NCBI GenBank assembly: GCA_022600335.1
Contig: JAHZKN010000089.1
Coordinates: forward strand, 1-6,121
Direction of reading: 5' to 3'
Length of the DNA: 6,121 bases
From: Alphaproteobacteria bacterium
GTDB taxonomy: Bacteria; Pseudomonadota; Alphaproteobacteria; Rhizobiales; Hyphomicrobiaceae
Part shown: positions 4,441-6,121 of the stretch, one piece after another
How the letters are laid out: each line of letters begins with the position of its first letter
Numbering within the stretch: position 1 is the stretch's first letter
Translations under genes and position numbers: made by a program
The notes under the pieces: generated by a model
Told to the model about the DNA's origin: nothing
Database searches by the model: none
The model's input: the letters and a program-made list of their open reading frames with translations, nothing else

Positions 4441-5823
4441 CTAAACGCGTATCACGGCCATTTTGTCTTCGGTCATGTCGTGCATGGTGTAGCCAATGCC
4501 GCCGGTGCCGTAGCCGGAGAGGCGGCGTCCTGCAAACGGCATCCAATCAACACGAAACGCCGTATGGTCGTTGATCATCACTGCTGTGGCATCCAGCTCA
4601 TGGATCAGTCGCGTTGCAACATCCAGGCGTTTCGTAAATCCAGCAGCTTGAAAGGCAAACGGTAAGGCGTTGGCCTGGCGAATAGCGTCACTAAGATCAT
4701 CGAAGCCGTAGACCGCGATCACCGGACCAAAAATTTCTTGGGTAGAGAGACGACATGTCGACGGCGGCTCAAGAACAACAGTCGGTGTGAACGCCGTCGC
4801 GCCAATCGGCGCGCCGCCAGCTAGAAGCTGGCCGCCCTGATCTGTCGCCTCACGTACCCACTCGGCCACCCGCTCCACTTCACGCGGTCGGATCAACGGC
4901 CCGACATCCGTCTTTTCTTCGACGGCATCACCAACAACAAGATGCGAGGCGGCCTCGGCGAGACGTGCTGCAATGTTCGCGATCATTGTTCGTGGCGCGA
5001 ACACACGCTGCACTGAAACGCATACTTGTCCAGCGTGGTAAAAACCACCTTTGAGGAGCAGCGGCAGCATGGCATCGATGTCTGCTGTCTCATCGCAGAT
5101 CACCGGCGCAACGCCACCATGCTCAAGTGCACACCTTGTCCCCGGCGCCAATTTGGATCGCAGCATCCAACCGATTTTTGCAGAGCCAATGAAAGAGAAA
5201 AAACCCACGCGCGGATCCGTGACCAACCGCTCGGCTGTTGGGATATCGCACACAAAGAATGTGCACCATTCCGGTGGCAAGCCGGCCTCATAGAGAATGT
5301 CGACAAAGGTTCTTGCTGACAGCGGCGTATCATCAGCCGGTTTGACAATCACAGGACAGCCAACCGCAACTGCCGGTGCCACCTGATGCACAATCAAGTT
5401 GAGTGGATGATTGAAGGCAGAGACGGCGACAACCGGACCGGTCGGCTCTCGGCGCGTGAACGCCATCCGTCCCGATCCGGCCTTTGTCAGATCCATGGGA
5501 ATTTCAGTGCCGCGCAGATGCAAGAGCTCCGACACAGCTAACGCGACACCATCAATGGCACGCTCCGTTTCAATGCGCGCATCGCGCAGCGGTTTGCCAC
5601 CTTCATTGGCGATCTGGAATGCCAGCTCTTCAAACCGCTCGCGCATCAATTCTGCAGTGCGTTTAAGAATTGAAATACGCTGGTACGCCGGCAGCCATTT
5701 AGCCCGATTGCGATGCAACGCCTGCGCACGCTCAAGCCAAGTGTCAGCTACAGACCAATCATTAACCGGCACCTCGCCAATCTCCGTGCGCGTAAATGGA
5801 TTCTCAACTGTGAGAACAGACAT
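4441..5823 (-). CDS. NAD(P)-dependent aldehyde dehydrogenase, phosphonoacetaldehyde dehydrogenase-like
   Basis: The 460-residue product is a soluble ALDH-superfamily enzyme that oxidises an aldehyde to a carboxylate. Core elements are present: Asn138 in SAFNHPLN, the cofactor-binding Lys161 in KPAD, FIGS (211-214) of the Rossmann site, Glu234 in LEHGG, catalytic Cys268 in GQVCVSVQRV, and EIFGPV (363-368). The C-terminal NDHTAFRVDWMPFAG and GGIxxTMHDMTEDKM closely resemble the subfamily that includes phosphonoacetaldehyde dehydrogenase (PhnY) and other ALDH_F21-like enzymes, also marked by FNHP in place of the common PWNFP. Family-typical ELGG is EHGG here. The substrate cannot be read from the sequence, and no phosphonate or other pathway gene lies nearby. 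The ATG at 5823 is chosen because AGGAGGT precedes it by five bases and the ALDH fold begins there. The frame stays open 27 codons further upstream, but that part looks non-coding. Confidence 0.92.
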   Translation of the reverse strand: MSVLTVENPFTRTEIGEVPVNDWSVADTWLERAQALHRNRAKWLPAYQRISILKRTAELMRERFEELAFQIANEGGKPLRDARIETERAIDGVALAVSELLHLRGTEIPMDLTKAGSGRMAFTRREPTGPVVAVSAFNHPLNLIVHQVAPAVAVGCPVIVKPADDTPLSARTFVDILYEAGLPPEWCTFFVCDIPTAERLVTDPRVGFFSFIGSAKIGWMLRSKLAPGTRCALEHGGVAPVICDETADIDAMLPLLLKGGFYHAGQVCVSVQRVFAPRTMIANIAARLAEAASHLVVGDAVEEKTDVGPLIRPREVERVAEWVREATDQGGQLLAGGAPIGATAFTPTVVLEPPSTCRLSTQEIFGPVIAVYGFDDLSDAIRQANALPFAFQAAGFTKRLDVATRLIHELDATAVMINDHTAFRVDWMPFAGRRLSGYGTGGIGYTMHDMTEDKMAVIRV

Positions 5824-6121
5824 GCGAGACCTCCTGCGATGATGCGGCACGATGCGAGGTATGGGCTCCGGTGTGCAACGACACTTTGGGTCAAATTTGC
5901 GCACGAGTCTCGTTTTTCACGATCACGGACGGCGCCAACGCTCCGATGCAGAACTTTGAACGGACGTGGCTCGGGTTGAATCTCAAAAATATGCCGATGA
6001 GTAATACAGAAAATCGGCTGAGCCAGCAGCCCATCCGCAAGGGCAGAACACGTTCACAGAATGCGCCTACGCACGCTGATGAGTAGTAAGTCAGCTGACA
6101 GCACGCACGCTCAGCAAATCA
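5824..6121. other. Region upstream of the ALDH gene, no supported gene
   Basis: I see no convincing gene. A + strand frame at 5871-6086 (71 codons) has no ribosome site or family resemblance. The last bases on the - strand read DLLSVRAVS and then TGA (6092-6120); this could be the tail of an upstream gene but is too short to call. Near the edge, ACGCACGCT is directly repeated (6069-6077 and 6103-6111) around the 10-bp palindrome GTCAGCTGAC (6090-6099). No clear -35/-10 pair for the ALDH gene is visible. Confidence 0.45.
5829..5835 (-). promoter_or_regulatory. Strong ribosome binding site deciding the ALDH start
   Basis: AGGAGGT on the - strand is a full anti-16S match, five bases before the ATG at 5823-5821. 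It fixes the start at MSVLTVENPF and argues against the longer frame beginning at 5904. Confidence 0.8.

Noticed and set aside
5824..5904. N-terminal extension of the aldehyde dehydrogenase by 27 residues
   Set aside because: The extension is rich in Arg, Pro and Cys, unlike the family, whereas AGGAGGT sits correctly before the ATG at 5823.
5871..6086. 71-codon + strand frame divergent from the aldehyde dehydrogenase gene
   Set aside because: No ribosome site, no family resemblance, and it overlaps what should be the promoter region of the ALDH gene.
6069..6111. ACGCACGCT direct repeat around the palindrome GTCAGCTGAC as an operator
   Set aside because: Several 10-bp palindromes are expected by chance in 6 kb, and there is no adjacent gene start to regulate.

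Overview
The window reads as a piece of an alphaproteobacterial chromosome, most likely Hyphomicrobiales (Rhizobiales) or a near relative. The MraZ protein, the secreted protein with an 'EGWEAFL' helical motif and the C-terminal 'GQCQP' repeats are all of the kind I associate with that group. This placement is inference; there is no rRNA or other decisive marker here. No prophage, CRISPR array, defence system, tRNA or rRNA gene is visible.

Layout from left to right: (1) positions 1-156, + strand, an open frame with no start in the window, probably the C-terminal end of an unknown gene. (2) 157-452, a convergent intergenic gap. (3) 453-1763, - strand, a secreted or periplasmic protein of unknown function. 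(4) 1764-2523, about 760 bp without a convincing gene. It contains a 281-bp element with 16-bp terminal inverted repeats and a possible 5-bp target duplication (2105-2385), which looks like a MITE or the internally deleted remains of an insertion sequence. (5) 2524-3282, - strand, a zinc-ribbon multi-pass membrane protein. (6) 3417-3574, - strand, the decayed 5' end of rsmH (mraW), directly overlapping the end of (7) mraZ, 3571-4050, - strand, which is intact. (8) 4051-4440, the mraZ leader and upstream region, with a 10-bp-phased TGGR repeat resembling a MraZ-binding array. (9) 4441-5823, - strand, an aldehyde dehydrogenase with all core catalytic motifs. (10) 5824-6121, upstream DNA with no supported gene.

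The most informative observation is at the mraZ junction. mraZ normally heads the division and cell wall (dcw) cluster and is followed by rsmH, ftsL, ftsI and the mur genes. Here mraZ is intact and a start codon overlaps its stop as if rsmH followed, but that reading frame hits a stop after 32 codons. The RsmH SAM-binding motif (IIDATFGAGG) then appears in a shifted frame and ends at a second stop. Within about 150-280 bp the sequence passes into an unrelated membrane-protein gene. Either the dcw cluster has been broken here, or this is a duplicated cluster head that has decayed while a full copy survives elsewhere.

The four full genes all lie on the - strand but are separated by long gaps. 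Only about 64-67% of the window is coding. Together with the pseudogene and the transposon relic, this suggests a rearranged, partly eroding region rather than one working operon. No shared pathway links the aldehyde dehydrogenase, MraZ, the membrane protein and the secreted protein.
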